A stretch of DNA of 36,676 nt, from positions 1 to 36,676 of the forward strand of contig CAYYJM010000027.1 in assembly GCA_964471755.1 (NCBI GenBank), in the 5' to 3' direction. The notes below the pieces were generated by a model. That model searched no databases, was not told the DNA's origin, and saw only the letters and a program-made list of their open reading frames with translations. This document shows, piece by piece, positions 8,214-17,241 of this stretch. The position numbers and the translations under genes were made by a program. This DNA is from CAYYJM01 sp964471755. Lineage in GTDB: Bacteria > Planctomycetota > Planctomycetia > Gemmatales > Gemmataceae. How positions within the stretch are numbered: the first letter of the stretch is position 1; each line of letters starts with the position of its first letter.

Positions 8214-9893
8214 TCACCTCCCGGCCGGCGAGCGACCACGGAAGAGCGTCGGCAGTGCCAGCAGTGCCAGCAGCAGGGCCAGCAACACCAGGTAGACGCC
8301 CGGCCCGACCTCCGGCACCACGACAAGGCCGCGCACGGCATACGCCGTCTCGGCAACGTTGCTGACCCGCTCGCCCGGAACGGACCCGCCGGCTCCACGG
8401 ACGACGCTCAGGGTGATGCCGCGTGCGGTGCCGTCATGCAGCTGCCGCCGACTGCGGAACGTCGCGGAATAGGTGTGTTCCAGTTCCCGGGCCAGCTGCG
8501 GAAAGAGGAACTCCAGCTGGCCGGCGTCCTTGACCGGGAAGTAGCGACCGCCGGTCGCCTGGGCCAGCCGGGTCAGACTCTCCTCGTCGATGCCATCGTC
8601 GTAGATGGACAGCGACAGCTGCTCGAAGAGATCGAGCAGGCGGCGCTCGCTGCTGGCATGGAAGAACTGGCCGCCGGTCTCGCGGGCCAGACGCTCCAGC
8701 ACCGGCTTGTTGACCTCGTGATCACGACCCAGGCCAAGCGTGTAGAGCGTGACCTTCTCCTCCCTGGCCCGACGAATGATCTCGACCGGACTGGCCCGGC
8801 TGCCAGGGGCCTCGTCCTTGCCGTCGGTCAGCACGACGACGATGCGCTTGCCCGGCCCGGCCGTGGCGGCGACCGTGTCGATGCCGTCGAGGACAGCGTC
8901 GTAGAGCCGGGTCCCCCCCTCGGCGGTGATCTCGGCGATGCGCCGCTTGAGCATGGCCCGGTCGCTGCTCGGCGGAGCGGGCGTGGCGACCGCCGTGCTG
9001 AACGGCACCAGGGTCGTCTTCGCGTTCGGCCGGGTCAGGTCGATGAATCGGCTGGCGGCCTCGTGCAGGGCCTCCAGTTTCGTCCTGGCGTCGGTGTCGT
9101 TGGCCTTGCCCTTCATGCTGCCGGAACGGTCCAGGACCAGGGCCGTGTGGACGACCTCACGATTGCCCGCCTGGCCGATGCCGATCGTGTAGACCGGCAC
9201 CCGAGCGGCCAGGGCCTGCGCGATGACCCCATCCAGGGTCGCCTGACTGGCGAGGTCCGCACCATCGGTCATGACGATGACGGCCTTGCGAACGAGCTTG
9301 TCGCCGGGACCGAGCATCTTCAGGGCCCGGGCCGTCGCGTCCAGGTAGGCGGTGCCCCCCTCGGGCTTCGCCTTCTGGATCAGCTCGCGGATCTGCTTTC
9401 GGGTGGCGGGGTAGTCGGCCGGGTTGCCTGCCAGCGGAACGAACCGGGCGGCGTCCTCGCGAACCTGGTCGTCGAAGAGGAGCAGACCGAGATCGACCGT
9501 CGGCGTCAGTCGGTTGAGGAAGGCCAGCGAGGCGGCCTTCGCCTGATCGATCTTGCCGGCCGCGGCCATGCTGCCGGAGATGTCCATGCAGAGGACGGCG
9601 GACATCGGCGTGGCGATCTGCTGGCCCAGTTCGACCTCGGCGACGGTCACGCCGTCTTCCTGCAAGACGACACGGTCGCCGGGCTCGGGAGCCTTGCCGT
9701 CCACACGCTGAACGGTGAACCGAACGGTGACGAGACGTTCCGTCTTGCCGCGCTCCATCCGCTCACTGAGCTGGACGAAGGGCTGACCGTCGAGGCCCTT
9801 CTCGAACTGAGCGACGTAGGCTGCCGGTTCCGTCTCGGCTGCCAGCGGCAGTGCGACGAACGGGATCAGGAGCAGGACATGGTACGGTCGCAT
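8214..9893 (-). CDS. Membrane-anchored protein with two von Willebrand A domains
   Basis: A 559-residue exported protein with a signal peptide (residues 1-20, MRPYHVLLLIPFVALPLAAE). VWA domain 1 has the MIDAS metal site DISGS (104-108), domain 2 a second one, DRSGS (255-259). Each is followed by the usual 'TDG' strand (MTDGAD near 209; LTDGKDE later). A C-terminal helix (GVYLVLLALLLALLALPTLF) followed by a basic tail anchors it with most of the chain outside the cytoplasm. VWA domains bind protein ligands through a divalent metal. The start at 9893 has GAGGGGCC upstream; 9911 is an in-frame alternative. It sits between yidC and mnmE, which are direct neighbours in many other bacteria. Confidence 0.85.
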   Translation of the reverse strand: MRPYHVLLLIPFVALPLAAETEPAAYVAQFEKGLDGQPFVQLSERMERGKTERLVTVRFTVQRVDGKAPEPGDRVVLQEDGVTVAEVELGQQIATPMSAVLCMDISGSMAAAGKIDQAKAASLAFLNRLTPTVDLGLLLFDDQVREDAARFVPLAGNPADYPATRKQIRELIQKAKPEGGTAYLDATARALKMLGPGDKLVRKAVIVMTDGADLASQATLDGVIAQALAARVPVYTIGIGQAGNREVVHTALVLDRSGSMKGKANDTDARTKLEALHEAASRFIDLTRPNAKTTLVPFSTAVATPAPPSSDRAMLKRRIAEITAEGGTRLYDAVLDGIDTVAATAGPGKRIVVVLTDGKDEAPGSRASPVEIIRRAREEKVTLYTLGLGRDHEVNKPVLERLARETGGQFFHASSERRLLDLFEQLSLSIYDDGIDEESLTRLAQATGGRYFPVKDAGQLEFLFPQLARELEHTYSATFRSRRQLHDGTARGITLSVVRGAGGSVPGERVSNVAETAYAVRGLVVVPEVGPGVYLVLLALLLALLALPTLFRGRSPAGR

Positions 9894-9920
9894 GGCCCCT
9901 CGATGCCTCACCGCGTACGG

Positions 9921-12458
9921 TTACTTCTTCTCGGCCTGGCGGAGGACCTCGGCCCACCACTCGGCGAGGGCCCGGCGACGGCTTCGCCACCAGGCGGCGA
10001 AGCGACCCAGGGCCGTCGTCGGCTGCTCCTCGGTCGCGGCCGGAGGGCCGGTCGGCGTCGGCTTCTGCTCGGGCCGACGACCCTTCTTGCCCTTCTTCGA
10101 GCGGCCGCGGTAGTCGCGCGGTTCCTGCTCCGGTTGCGTCGTCGGGCTGATCCCGGTCGAGCCGCCGCTCGTGCTGCCCGCCAGCTGAACGGACGACGTC
10201 GCGGGTGCGGCCGTCTCGGCCGGTTTCTCGCCCGGCTTGGGAACCTTCGGCAGGAACTGACGCTCGGCCACGCCCCACAGGCTCGTGGCGATGAAGTAGA
10301 TGCACAACCCGGCCGCCACCTTGTAGAAGAGCAGACCCATAACGCACATCATGATCGTCATGACACGCTGGTTGGCCTCCTCCTGCTCGTTGGTCGGCGG
10401 CGGTGTCATCATCTTTTGCTGGACCAACATCAGAGCGACGGCGATCAGCGGCAGAATGTTCAGGTACGGCCCCAGATACAGGAAGCCGCCGTAGTCCATG
10501 TCACGGCTGATGACCGGGATGTGCCGGCCCCAGTGGAAGAGCATGTCCGGGGCGGCGAGGTTGACGACCCAGGTCGGCCAGAACGGAGCGAGCCGGAAGA
10601 AGATGCTCTCCTGCAAGGCGTACCACAGACCCATGAAGATGGGCAGTTGCAGGAGCAGCACCCAGCAGGTGCCGAACGGGTTGACGCCGTGCTTGCGATA
10701 CAACTCCATCTGGGCGGCGGCCATCCCCTGGCGGTCGTCCTTGTACTTCTCGTTGAGGGCCTTCAGTTCCGGGCCGAGGACCTGCATCTTCTGCATGGTC
10801 TTCGCCTGCCGCAGACTCAGGGGGAACATCAGACCACGCACCAGGACCGTCAGCAGGATGATGCACACGCCATAGTTGGGAACCCAGGTGTACAGCTGGT
10901 TCAACACCCAGTGCATCAGGTTCGTCGTGTTGATGACGAGCGGCGTCCAGTAGATGGAGTTGGAGAAGCTGCCGATCCAACCGGGCGACTGGTAGTCCGT
11001 CAGGGTGTTGAGATGGAACGTATCGACGTAGCGGGCGACGACCTCGGGCGGGACGGCGCGCTCGTCCTTCATCTGGCTCAGGAGGCTCACCTTGACCGGG
11101 CCGTTGTACAGCACGAACTTGTGAACGACCGGCTTGTCCTTCTCCAGGTCGAGCGTCTCGGACGTGAGCCGGACGGTGATGTCATCCACCCAGAGCGGTT
11201 GAACGTGGAACTCCGGCTCGACCTGCTCGGCGATTTCCTTGCCGTATCGGTTGGTGGTCGAGACGACGGCGATGCGGATCTCGAGCGGGACGTTGGTCAG
11301 TTCCGCACGGATGAACGGGTTCAGCACCTGGAAGGTGTAATCGTGATTGGCCGACTGGAGGACGAAACTCGACTGATCCGGAGCGACGCTCTTGAGAGTG
11401 CCCCGCGTCACGCCACGTTCGAGCGTGGGCCGAACCCGCGCGATGCGCGGCGTCTGGTTCTCCTGCTGATCGACGACGACGACCGAGGCGAAATACTGGA
11501 CCGCGATCCCGGCATAGCGGAAGAACTTGTTCTCCTCGCGGTTGACGACCTCGCCGCCGCCCCAGACGCCGATCTGTCGCACGTCCTGGAAATCGCGGAA
11601 GATGGTGTTCCTGTATTCCTGGCCGATGAGCGAGGTGCGGAAGAAGTTCGTGAACCATTTGCCCTCGATGGGCAGACCATGAGCGCCAGTGAGTTGATAC
11701 CGGAAGCGGTTGGCTCCCTTGCCCGCGAACTCCTCCTTGCGCGTGAACTGGAGTTCCAGGCCGAGGTGGTATTCGCGCTCGGTCAGGCTGAAACGCTTGA
11801 CGATCTCGACGCCGGCCACCTGGGTGGTGAACTCGACGATCTGGCGGGAGCGACCATCGTCGACCTTCTCCGCGCGGACCGCGCTGGCCTTCCAGACGAC
11901 CCGGCCGAGTTCATCCACGGGCCGATCGGAGATCAGGTCCGGGAAGTGATACAGAACGTTGGCCGGGATGTTCCGGTGGTCATCGCCCGGAATCAGCTCG
12001 AACAGACCCGGAGCCGGCCGGCCGTCCTGGTCCATGCGGGAGAACTTGTTGAGCAGGACACTGCGGACGCCGGCTCCGCGCGGGTCGAGCTTGACGCCGA
12101 GATGAAACGGCGAATCCGGCTCCTCGCTGCCCAGGGCGATCAGATCGCTGAGGGCCGTGACGCGATCCTCGACCGCACGCTGCTTCTCGAGTTCACGCAG
12201 GCGTTCGGCACGGGCGATGCTCTCGGCACGCACGGCGACATCCTTGCTGAACTGGGTCGCCAGGCCGGTCGGAACGGTCGGTGGCGGAACCTTTGTGCCG
12301 TCCTTGCCCCCCTTGCCGTCCTTCTCGGCGACCTGGGCGCTGGGATCTTCCTCGGGCGGGATGGGGGGGTAGATGGCCTGGTGCAAGGCGGCCCAGATCA
12401 TCATGAAGCCGAACGCGGCCAGCATGAAAACCAGGAAGCGGGTATTGCGGTTCTGCAT
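9921..12458 (-). CDS. yidC: Membrane protein insertase YidC
   Basis: YidC/Oxa1 inserts and folds inner-membrane proteins, alone or with SecYEG. The 845-residue protein starts with a signal-anchor helix (MQNRNTRFLVFMLAAFGFMMIWAAL). It then has a long periplasmic beta-rich domain (P1; e.g. VKRFSLTEREYHLGLELQF) and a C-terminal five-helix insertase core (NYGVCIILLTVLVRGLMFPL, MQKMQVLGPELKALNEKY, GTCWVLLLQLPIFMGLWYAL). The arginine in 'LTVLVRG' matches the essential groove arginine. It ends in a long Pro/Thr-rich, basic tail (RGRSKKGKKGRRPEQKP), as seen in species where it helps ribosome binding. At 845 residues it is longer than E. coli YidC (548), largely in P1 and tail. The start at 12458 is chosen from the helix position; the ribosome site is weak. 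Confidence 0.95.
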   Translation of the reverse strand: MQNRNTRFLVFMLAAFGFMMIWAALHQAIYPPIPPEEDPSAQVAEKDGKGGKDGTKVPPPTVPTGLATQFSKDVAVRAESIARAERLRELEKQRAVEDRVTALSDLIALGSEEPDSPFHLGVKLDPRGAGVRSVLLNKFSRMDQDGRPAPGLFELIPGDDHRNIPANVLYHFPDLISDRPVDELGRVVWKASAVRAEKVDDGRSRQIVEFTTQVAGVEIVKRFSLTEREYHLGLELQFTRKEEFAGKGANRFRYQLTGAHGLPIEGKWFTNFFRTSLIGQEYRNTIFRDFQDVRQIGVWGGGEVVNREENKFFRYAGIAVQYFASVVVVDQQENQTPRIARVRPTLERGVTRGTLKSVAPDQSSFVLQSANHDYTFQVLNPFIRAELTNVPLEIRIAVVSTTNRYGKEIAEQVEPEFHVQPLWVDDITVRLTSETLDLEKDKPVVHKFVLYNGPVKVSLLSQMKDERAVPPEVVARYVDTFHLNTLTDYQSPGWIGSFSNSIYWTPLVINTTNLMHWVLNQLYTWVPNYGVCIILLTVLVRGLMFPLSLRQAKTMQKMQVLGPELKALNEKYKDDRQGMAAAQMELYRKHGVNPFGTCWVLLLQLPIFMGLWYALQESIFFRLAPFWPTWVVNLAAPDMLFHWGRHIPVISRDMDYGGFLYLGPYLNILPLIAVALMLVQQKMMTPPPTNEQEEANQRVMTIMMCVMGLLFYKVAAGLCIYFIATSLWGVAERQFLPKVPKPGEKPAETAAPATSSVQLAGSTSGGSTGISPTTQPEQEPRDYRGRSKKGKKGRRPEQKPTPTGPPAATEEQPTTALGRFAAWWRSRRRALAEWWAEVLRQAEKK

Positions 12459-12489
12459 GGTCGCGGGGTGCTCGTCGAGAAAGAGAAAC

Positions 12490-12530
12490 AACCAGGAACG
12501 CGGCCCGACGAACGGACGCCGTTCCTGGTT
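12490..12530 (-). terminator. Hairpin with T-rich tail between the phosphoesterase and yidC
   Basis: AACCAGGAACG (12490-12500) and its reverse complement (12520-12530) form an 11-bp stem with a 19-base loop. Read on the minus strand it is followed by GTTTCTCTTTCTC, a T-rich tail. It lies 50-90 bases after the phosphoesterase stop but only about 30 bases before the yidC ATG, so it may instead be a leader structure of yidC. Confidence 0.5.
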
Positions 12531-12580
12531 TCAGGAGAGGCTCAGCCCGCGCGGATACTCACTCGCGGGAGTTCCCCGGA

Positions 12581-13342
12581 TCAACGACCGTCGCGGAGTC
12601 GTTCGCCCAGGAAGTTCTCCAGTTCCGGAATGGCATAGATTTTCTTCACGGTAGTGGCCACATCGTATTCCACACGACGGAAGCGGATCACGTCGCCGTC
12701 GAGCAGAATGTAGCAGGACCGCCAGTCGCCATCACGCGGCTGGCCGACGGAACCGACGTTGCAGAGCGTCTTTCGGCCGTCGAGTTGATGGACCCAGTCG
12801 ATCTCATCGGGGCTCTTGAACTGATAGACGTCCTCGGGCAGTTGCTCGATGAAGACGCCCGGAACGTGCGTGTGCCCCTGGAAGCAGGTACGCTCGACGA
12901 GTGAGTAGATCCGCTCCATCTTGCGATGGTTGTAGATGTCCTCGGGAAAGACGTACTCGTTGAGCGGATTCCTGGCCGAGCCGTGGACGAAGAGCAGGCC
13001 ATTCTCGCGATAGGTGCGGGGCCGCTCGGCCAGGAACTCCCAGCGCGCCTCACGAACGTTACGCGGCTCACTGGACGACTCCAGCTGGGCTCGCGTCCAG
13101 AAGATGGCTCGCTCGGCCGGCTGGTTGAAACCTTCCGGGTCGAACATCGCCCCCTGGTCGTGGTTGCCCAGGAGAACCATCTTGCAACGACGGATCAGAT
13201 CCACGCACTCGCGTGGATTCGGACCGTAGCCAACGACGTCGCCGAGACAGTAAATCTCGGTGACGTTGTGCTTGTCGATATCCTCGAGGACCGCGACGAG
13301 GGCTTCGTAGTTACTGTGGATATCGCTGATGATCGCCTTCAC
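12581..13342 (-). CDS. Calcineurin-type metallophosphoesterase
   Basis: This 253-residue cytoplasmic enzyme shows the complete metallophosphoesterase motif set: DIH (D7, H9), GDVVGYG (G34, D35), GNHD (59-62), a VHGS strand, and GHTH. These residues bind two divalent metals and hydrolyse phosphoester bonds. The overall pattern (MKAIISDIHSN..., GPNP.ECVDLIR, CNVGSVGQPRDGD) is that of the YfcE/Ser-Thr-phosphatase-like subgroup, whose members cleave phosphodiesters or act as protein phosphatases; the substrate is unknown. A consensus promoter lies 70-100 bases upstream. Confidence 0.9.
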   Translation of the reverse strand: MKAIISDIHSNYEALVAVLEDIDKHNVTEIYCLGDVVGYGPNPRECVDLIRRCKMVLLGNHDQGAMFDPEGFNQPAERAIFWTRAQLESSSEPRNVREARWEFLAERPRTYRENGLLFVHGSARNPLNEYVFPEDIYNHRKMERIYSLVERTCFQGHTHVPGVFIEQLPEDVYQFKSPDEIDWVHQLDGRKTLCNVGSVGQPRDGDWRSCYILLDGDVIRFRRVEYDVATTVKKIYAIPELENFLGERLRDGR

Positions 13343-13414
13343 GGTGCCTCTCCCGGGGCAGCGGAGCCAGCCGAGGGAGGAACGACCCGAAGGTCGCCAC
13401 TCCCATTACAGTGA

Positions 13415-13443
13415 GTTTAACGGGCTCCGGGAAACTGTGTCAA
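13415..13443 (-). promoter_or_regulatory. Sigma-70-like promoter for the metallophosphoesterase
   Basis: On the minus strand TTGACA (13443-13438) and TTAAAC (13420-13415) are separated by 17 bases. The gene start at 13342 follows after a leader of about 65 bases. Confidence 0.6.
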
Positions 13444-13462
13444 GTGGCGGGCCGTCCGCCAC
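13444..13462. terminator. Short GC hairpin downstream of the S8-like gene
   Basis: GTGGCGG (13444-13450) pairs perfectly with CCGCCAC (13456-13462) around a 5-base loop, 4 bases past the stop of the gene ending at 13467. It has no T-run on the minus strand, and the next promoter begins right after it. It is a candidate terminator or insulator only. Confidence 0.35.
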
Positions 13463-13466
13463 CCGG

Positions 13467-16226
13467 CTATTCCGGTTCGACCAGCGGCACGGCGCGCCGC
13501 GCGTCGGCCGGCATCGGCAGCGCCGGCCGGGACTTCGGCGGCGCTTCAAAGAGGGCCTCTCCCGGCCCAGTGATCGTGCGAACGACCACACGCGGATGGA
13601 GTTCACCGACCTCGCGTGCCGCCGGGATGGTCGGCAATTCCCGTGGCCGGGTGCTTTCCGGAGCGAAGCCCGGAACCCGGAGCAGGTAGCGACCGGCCTT
13701 CTCGACACGGAACTCGACGGCCTGCTCGTAGACGGAGTAACGGGCCGTGTTGAGAATCCGCTGCGGAATCCCAACCGTTTGTGCGATCAGGGCCAGATCG
13801 TCGGCCGGCCGGGTTTCCCCCTTCGGGTCGAGTTGATGCAGCACCTGCACGTCCAGGCGGGCGAGCGGTTCCTGGAAGTAGTCGCCCACCAGAGCCAGGT
13901 CGGCGTCGTGGATTTCCTGCCACTGGATGGCCACGCGCAGCACGGCTCCGGCCGGCAGATCGAGGCCGCGTTGCCCGCGGGCGTCCTTCCAGGCCAGGAA
14001 GCCGAAATCGGGGCTCCAGCGACCAGCGGGGAGCGGCTCCGTGGCGGGGAGCATCTCCATGCTACCGCTGCTGTCCAGATCCTGGAACATCCCGAACCAG
14101 ATGCGCCGCAGGTCGCCACCACGCGATTGCAGCCAGACGCCCGGATAGGGGTGATCGTCCAGGAACCGACTCAACGGCCCGGTCCCGAAGAGGGGATAGC
14201 CGGTGTCCCAGGTGAGCGTGTTCCAGACGACGCGCATCTTGCGGAGGTCGTTGGTGAGCCGCTCGTGAGCGAGGAACCGCGTACGGCGGCCCTCGAAGGC
14301 CAGGCGGTCACGCTCGAACTCGGCCTGACGCTGGGCGTGTTCCTGGCGGGCCTTCTCCACCTCGGGCCGGAAATCGAGCAGGAGCCGCTGCCGCTCCTCC
14401 AGAAGGCGATCCTTGCGGGCTTGCAGTTCGCGGCGATCGTCGTTGATGTCGCGTAGTCGAGCGACCAGGGCCAGGGACTCTTCCGGTTCGCCGGCGGTGA
14501 GGCGAGCGACGAAATCCACCTGGTACGGAGCCTCCGGATCGACCCGCACCAGGAGCAGTTCCGTCGTCGCGGCGGAGCGAACCAGGGCCAGGGCGGCCTG
14601 CGTACCGGGGCCGGTTTCCTTCGGATCGCCGGGGTACGGATCGGGCAGGAAATCGCGAGTGCGTTCGCTGGTCAGATCGAGCAGTCGAGTCGTGGCCGGC
14701 AGCCCCTGGCCCTTGAGCGCCTCCCAGCCGCGGAAGTCGGCTCCGATGACCACGACCTGACGCAGTCGGCCGGCCTGGGCGTACTGGTCGGCCGGAGGCG
14801 TCCCGCCGGCACAACTGCCGAGCAGTTCCCGGGCCGGTCTTCGAGCCTCGGTCGCCCGACGAGGCAGGCGGATGGCCATTACCTCCGGCAGGGCGGCCAC
14901 CGCAGCCGCGGCCGAGGGGGGACCGTAGACGGTGACGATCGAGCCGAGCCGGCCCTCGATACTGACCGGCAGCGAGAGGTAGCGAGCGGCCCACTGTCGG
15001 CCGCGTTCGGTGAGCGGATTGCGCAGCAGCACCTCGAAGCGTCGTGGTTTCATCGCCGCGTCGGCGTCGCCGACCAGGGCACGGAAATCGGGGCTGAACT
15101 TCTCCTGCCCCTTGGGCGCTTCCGGCGGAGCCGAGGGGACGCCAGGCAGCGGCCAGTTCACCTGCGCCTCGACGATGCGCACCGGCGGCGACGCCCGGAA
15201 CAGCACGGGCAGATCGCTGACCAGGCCGGACGCCTCGATCCGGGCCAGGAGGATGTCCATCATCGCCGGGCCGGCCTCGCTCTTGCGGACCTCATCGAAC
15301 AGTTTGCCGAGCAGTTCGGCCGAGCCCGGATCGGTGACGAAGTTGTGGATCTGCGACTCGATCAGGACGGTCGGATCCTGCTTGGCCTCGATCCGGAGGG
15401 TGCGGAAAAACTCGAGGGCGGCCGGGTAGACCTGCCATTGCTCCACCAGGTCGCGAACGAGCTTCTCGCCGCCGGGGAGCTTTCGCCATTCTGTCACGAC
15501 TCGTTCGAGGACGACGGAGCCGTTGGGCTGCTTGCGGAGGTCGGCCAGGAACGAACCGGGCAGCAGCGGCCAGGCGGCCGGCTGACGGCGAAGGTCTTCC
15601 AGCAGAGGATTGAGCTTGCCACTGGCGATGCGACCCAGGACGCGCGTGTAGCGGCGCGTGTCGTAGCCGATCGCCTCGCCGAAGCCGGCGGCGGCCAGGG
15701 CCTGACGAGCCTGGGCGTGCAGGTCACGCTGCTGACGGTTCGGCAGACCACCGACGAGCCGTAACTCGACGCGAACCTCCTCGGCCGGGAGGTCCTTGCC
15801 GACCGGCACCAGCAGCACGGCCCGGACGTCGGCCTGCTCCAGCACCCGAGCGACGGCCGACCGGGCCAGGGTGCCACGGAAGCGGGTGTGCCGCGCGTCT
15901 TCCGGCTCGATCTGCGAGGGAACGTCGGCCGGGCTACGTACGAAGCCGGCGGCGGTCAGATCCTCGACCAGGCGGAAGTACCGGCGCAGCCGCTCGTCGC
16001 GGGGAGCGTCGATGCGGTAGCGGATGACGACGTCGTACCGCTCCGGCGCTGCCGGAGCGAGTGGCGGCTGGGTCGGTTGCAGGAACACCGGCGGAGCGGG
16101 CAGCCGGGCCGGCGGACAGTTCGGCCCTCCTTGCGGCTCGGCCGGCAAAATCGATCCAAACGCGAAGGCCGCGAGCAGCAGGGGGAGAAGCCGGCGGCCA
16201 CGCTGAAGGCAACGGAGCTGGAGCAT
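13467..16226 (-). CDS. Large exported protein, probably a catalytically dead subtilisin (S8)-like protein
   Basis: A 919-residue protein with a signal peptide (GRRLLPLLLAAFAFGSILPA). The N-terminal 480 residues contain two similar alpha/beta segments (LVEDLTAAGFVRSP ... and RQALAAAGFGEAIGYDTRRYTRVLGRI). Near residue 490 the stretch RQVVVIGADFRGWEALKG has the shape of the subtilisin strand carrying the catalytic Asp, but Gly occupies that place. The later GPGTQAALALVRSA resembles the HGT-containing helix without the His. A charged coiled coil follows (about residues 585-650), then VVWNTLTWDTGYPLFGTGPLSRF and GVWLQSRGGDLRRIWFGMFQD, where the oxyanion Asn and the Ser region would be. This matches my memory of planctomycete S8-like proteins and is inference. 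An exported pseudo-protease or scaffold is the best guess. Confidence 0.6.
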   Translation of the reverse strand: MLQLRCLQRGRRLLPLLLAAFAFGSILPAEPQGGPNCPPARLPAPPVFLQPTQPPLAPAAPERYDVVIRYRIDAPRDERLRRYFRLVEDLTAAGFVRSPADVPSQIEPEDARHTRFRGTLARSAVARVLEQADVRAVLLVPVGKDLPAEEVRVELRLVGGLPNRQQRDLHAQARQALAAAGFGEAIGYDTRRYTRVLGRIASGKLNPLLEDLRRQPAAWPLLPGSFLADLRKQPNGSVVLERVVTEWRKLPGGEKLVRDLVEQWQVYPAALEFFRTLRIEAKQDPTVLIESQIHNFVTDPGSAELLGKLFDEVRKSEAGPAMMDILLARIEASGLVSDLPVLFRASPPVRIVEAQVNWPLPGVPSAPPEAPKGQEKFSPDFRALVGDADAAMKPRRFEVLLRNPLTERGRQWAARYLSLPVSIEGRLGSIVTVYGPPSAAAAVAALPEVMAIRLPRRATEARRPARELLGSCAGGTPPADQYAQAGRLRQVVVIGADFRGWEALKGQGLPATTRLLDLTSERTRDFLPDPYPGDPKETGPGTQAALALVRSAATTELLLVRVDPEAPYQVDFVARLTAGEPEESLALVARLRDINDDRRELQARKDRLLEERQRLLLDFRPEVEKARQEHAQRQAEFERDRLAFEGRRTRFLAHERLTNDLRKMRVVWNTLTWDTGYPLFGTGPLSRFLDDHPYPGVWLQSRGGDLRRIWFGMFQDLDSSGSMEMLPATEPLPAGRWSPDFGFLAWKDARGQRGLDLPAGAVLRVAIQWQEIHDADLALVGDYFQEPLARLDVQVLHQLDPKGETRPADDLALIAQTVGIPQRILNTARYSVYEQAVEFRVEKAGRYLLRVPGFAPESTRPRELPTIPAAREVGELHPRVVVRTITGPGEALFEAPPKSRPALPMPADARRAVPLVEPE

Positions 16227-16297
16227 CGATGGAACCCCTCGGCGTCACGGACAGGTGGGGACTCCCCCACATCCCTGCGGGCGTGGTCGTTCCGGCA

Positions 16298-16326
16298 ATT
16301 ATGACACGGTGGCGCGGAAAGGTCAC
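16298..16326 (-). promoter_or_regulatory. Sigma-70-like promoter for the S8-like gene
   Basis: On the minus strand GTGACC (16326-16321) and CATAAT (16303-16298) have a 17-base spacer; the gene starts at 16226. The -35 box matches consensus only in part. Confidence 0.4.
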
Positions 16327-16429
16327 GTTTTCCTGCCCTTCGTCGCTCGGTCAAGGGGCCGAGTCGTGCCGGAAGCGCCCGACGTAGCTATCATGGCGGC
16401 GGTGGGATCCATGTCGGAGGGACGGAACC

Positions 16430-17230
16430 ATGTGGGGAGCGAGCCGATTGACCGGCCGAGTCGCGGTCATCACGGGGGCGTCGAGCGGCCTGGGCTGGGA
16501 ACTGGCCCGGTGCCTGGCCGGCGAAGGCGTCCGCCTCGGCCTGATCGCTCGCCGGGTGGACCGGCTGGAGGACCTGGCTGGCCAACTGCGCGCGAGCGGA
16601 GCCGAGGTGGCCATCGCCGGGGCCGATGTCGGTCAGCGCTCCCAGATCCTGGCCGCCGTCGAGAGCCTGCGCCGGTCGCTCGGCCCGATCGATCTGCTGA
16701 TCGCCAACGCCGGCGTCGGAGCCCCCACCCTGTTGGAACCGTTCAACGTGGGCGACGTGGAGAAAATGTTCCAGGTCAACACCCTGGGCGTGGTCTACTC
16801 GATCGAGGCGGTCCTGGCCGAGATGCTCCAGCGGAAGCAGGGACACCTGGTGGCCGTGTCCAGCCTGGGCGCGTACAAGGGCCTTCCCGGTGAGTCGGCT
16901 TACACGGCGTCGAAGGCGGCCGTCAACGGCTACATGGAGGGCCTGCGGATCCAGCTGGCTCCGCTGGGCATCCACGTCACGACGGTCTGTCCGGGCTTCA
17001 TCAAGACGCCGATGACCGACTGCTTCGATTTCACCATGCCGTTCGCGCTGACGGCGGAGACGGCCGCGCGTCGGATCGTCGGCGCGATCCGGCGTCGGCG
17101 AAAGGTCTACAACTTCCCCTGGCGGATGAGCCTCTTGATGGGCCTGATCGCGCGTCTGCCGGACTGGCTGGTACGCTGGCTCATGGCCGGCTACAACGAG
17201 AAGCCGCCGATGCCGGATCAGCCGCTGTGA
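16430..17230 (+). CDS. Short-chain dehydrogenase/reductase (SDR)
   Basis: This 266-residue classical SDR has the cofactor motif TGASSGLG (residues 15-22), NAG (93-95), an active-site Asn (N117), Ser (S145) and YTASK (Y158, K162), so the full Asn-Ser-Tyr-Lys tetrad is present. ARRVDRLEDL after strand 2 (basic residues) suggests NADP(H) preference. The C-terminal part has a hydrophobic helical segment (RMSLLMGLIARLPDWLVRWLMAGY), as in membrane-associated SDRs acting on lipids or retinoid-like substrates; the true substrate is unknown. The start has GGAGGGAC about 6 bases upstream. It converges on the zinc-ribbon gene with only 11 bases between the stops. Confidence 0.9.
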   Translation: MWGASRLTGRVAVITGASSGLGWELARCLAGEGVRLGLIARRVDRLEDLAGQLRASGAEVAIAGADVGQRSQILAAVESLRRSLGPIDLLIANAGVGAPTLLEPFNVGDVEKMFQVNTLGVVYSIEAVLAEMLQRKQGHLVAVSSLGAYKGLPGESAYTASKAAVNGYMEGLRIQLAPLGIHVTTVCPGFIKTPMTDCFDFTMPFALTAETAARRIVGAIRRRRKVYNFPWRMSLLMGLIARLPDWLVRWLMAGYNEKPPMPDQPL

Positions 17231-17241
17231 TCCCGGCCGGA

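Noticed and set aside
8073..12638. A 1521-codon open frame on the plus strand opposite yidC, the VWA gene and part of mnmE
   Set aside because: Its translation is low-complexity (Arg, Gly, Leu, Asp, Glu) without domains, and the opposite strand carries clear, motif-rich genes. Long antisense frames are expected in high-GC DNA.
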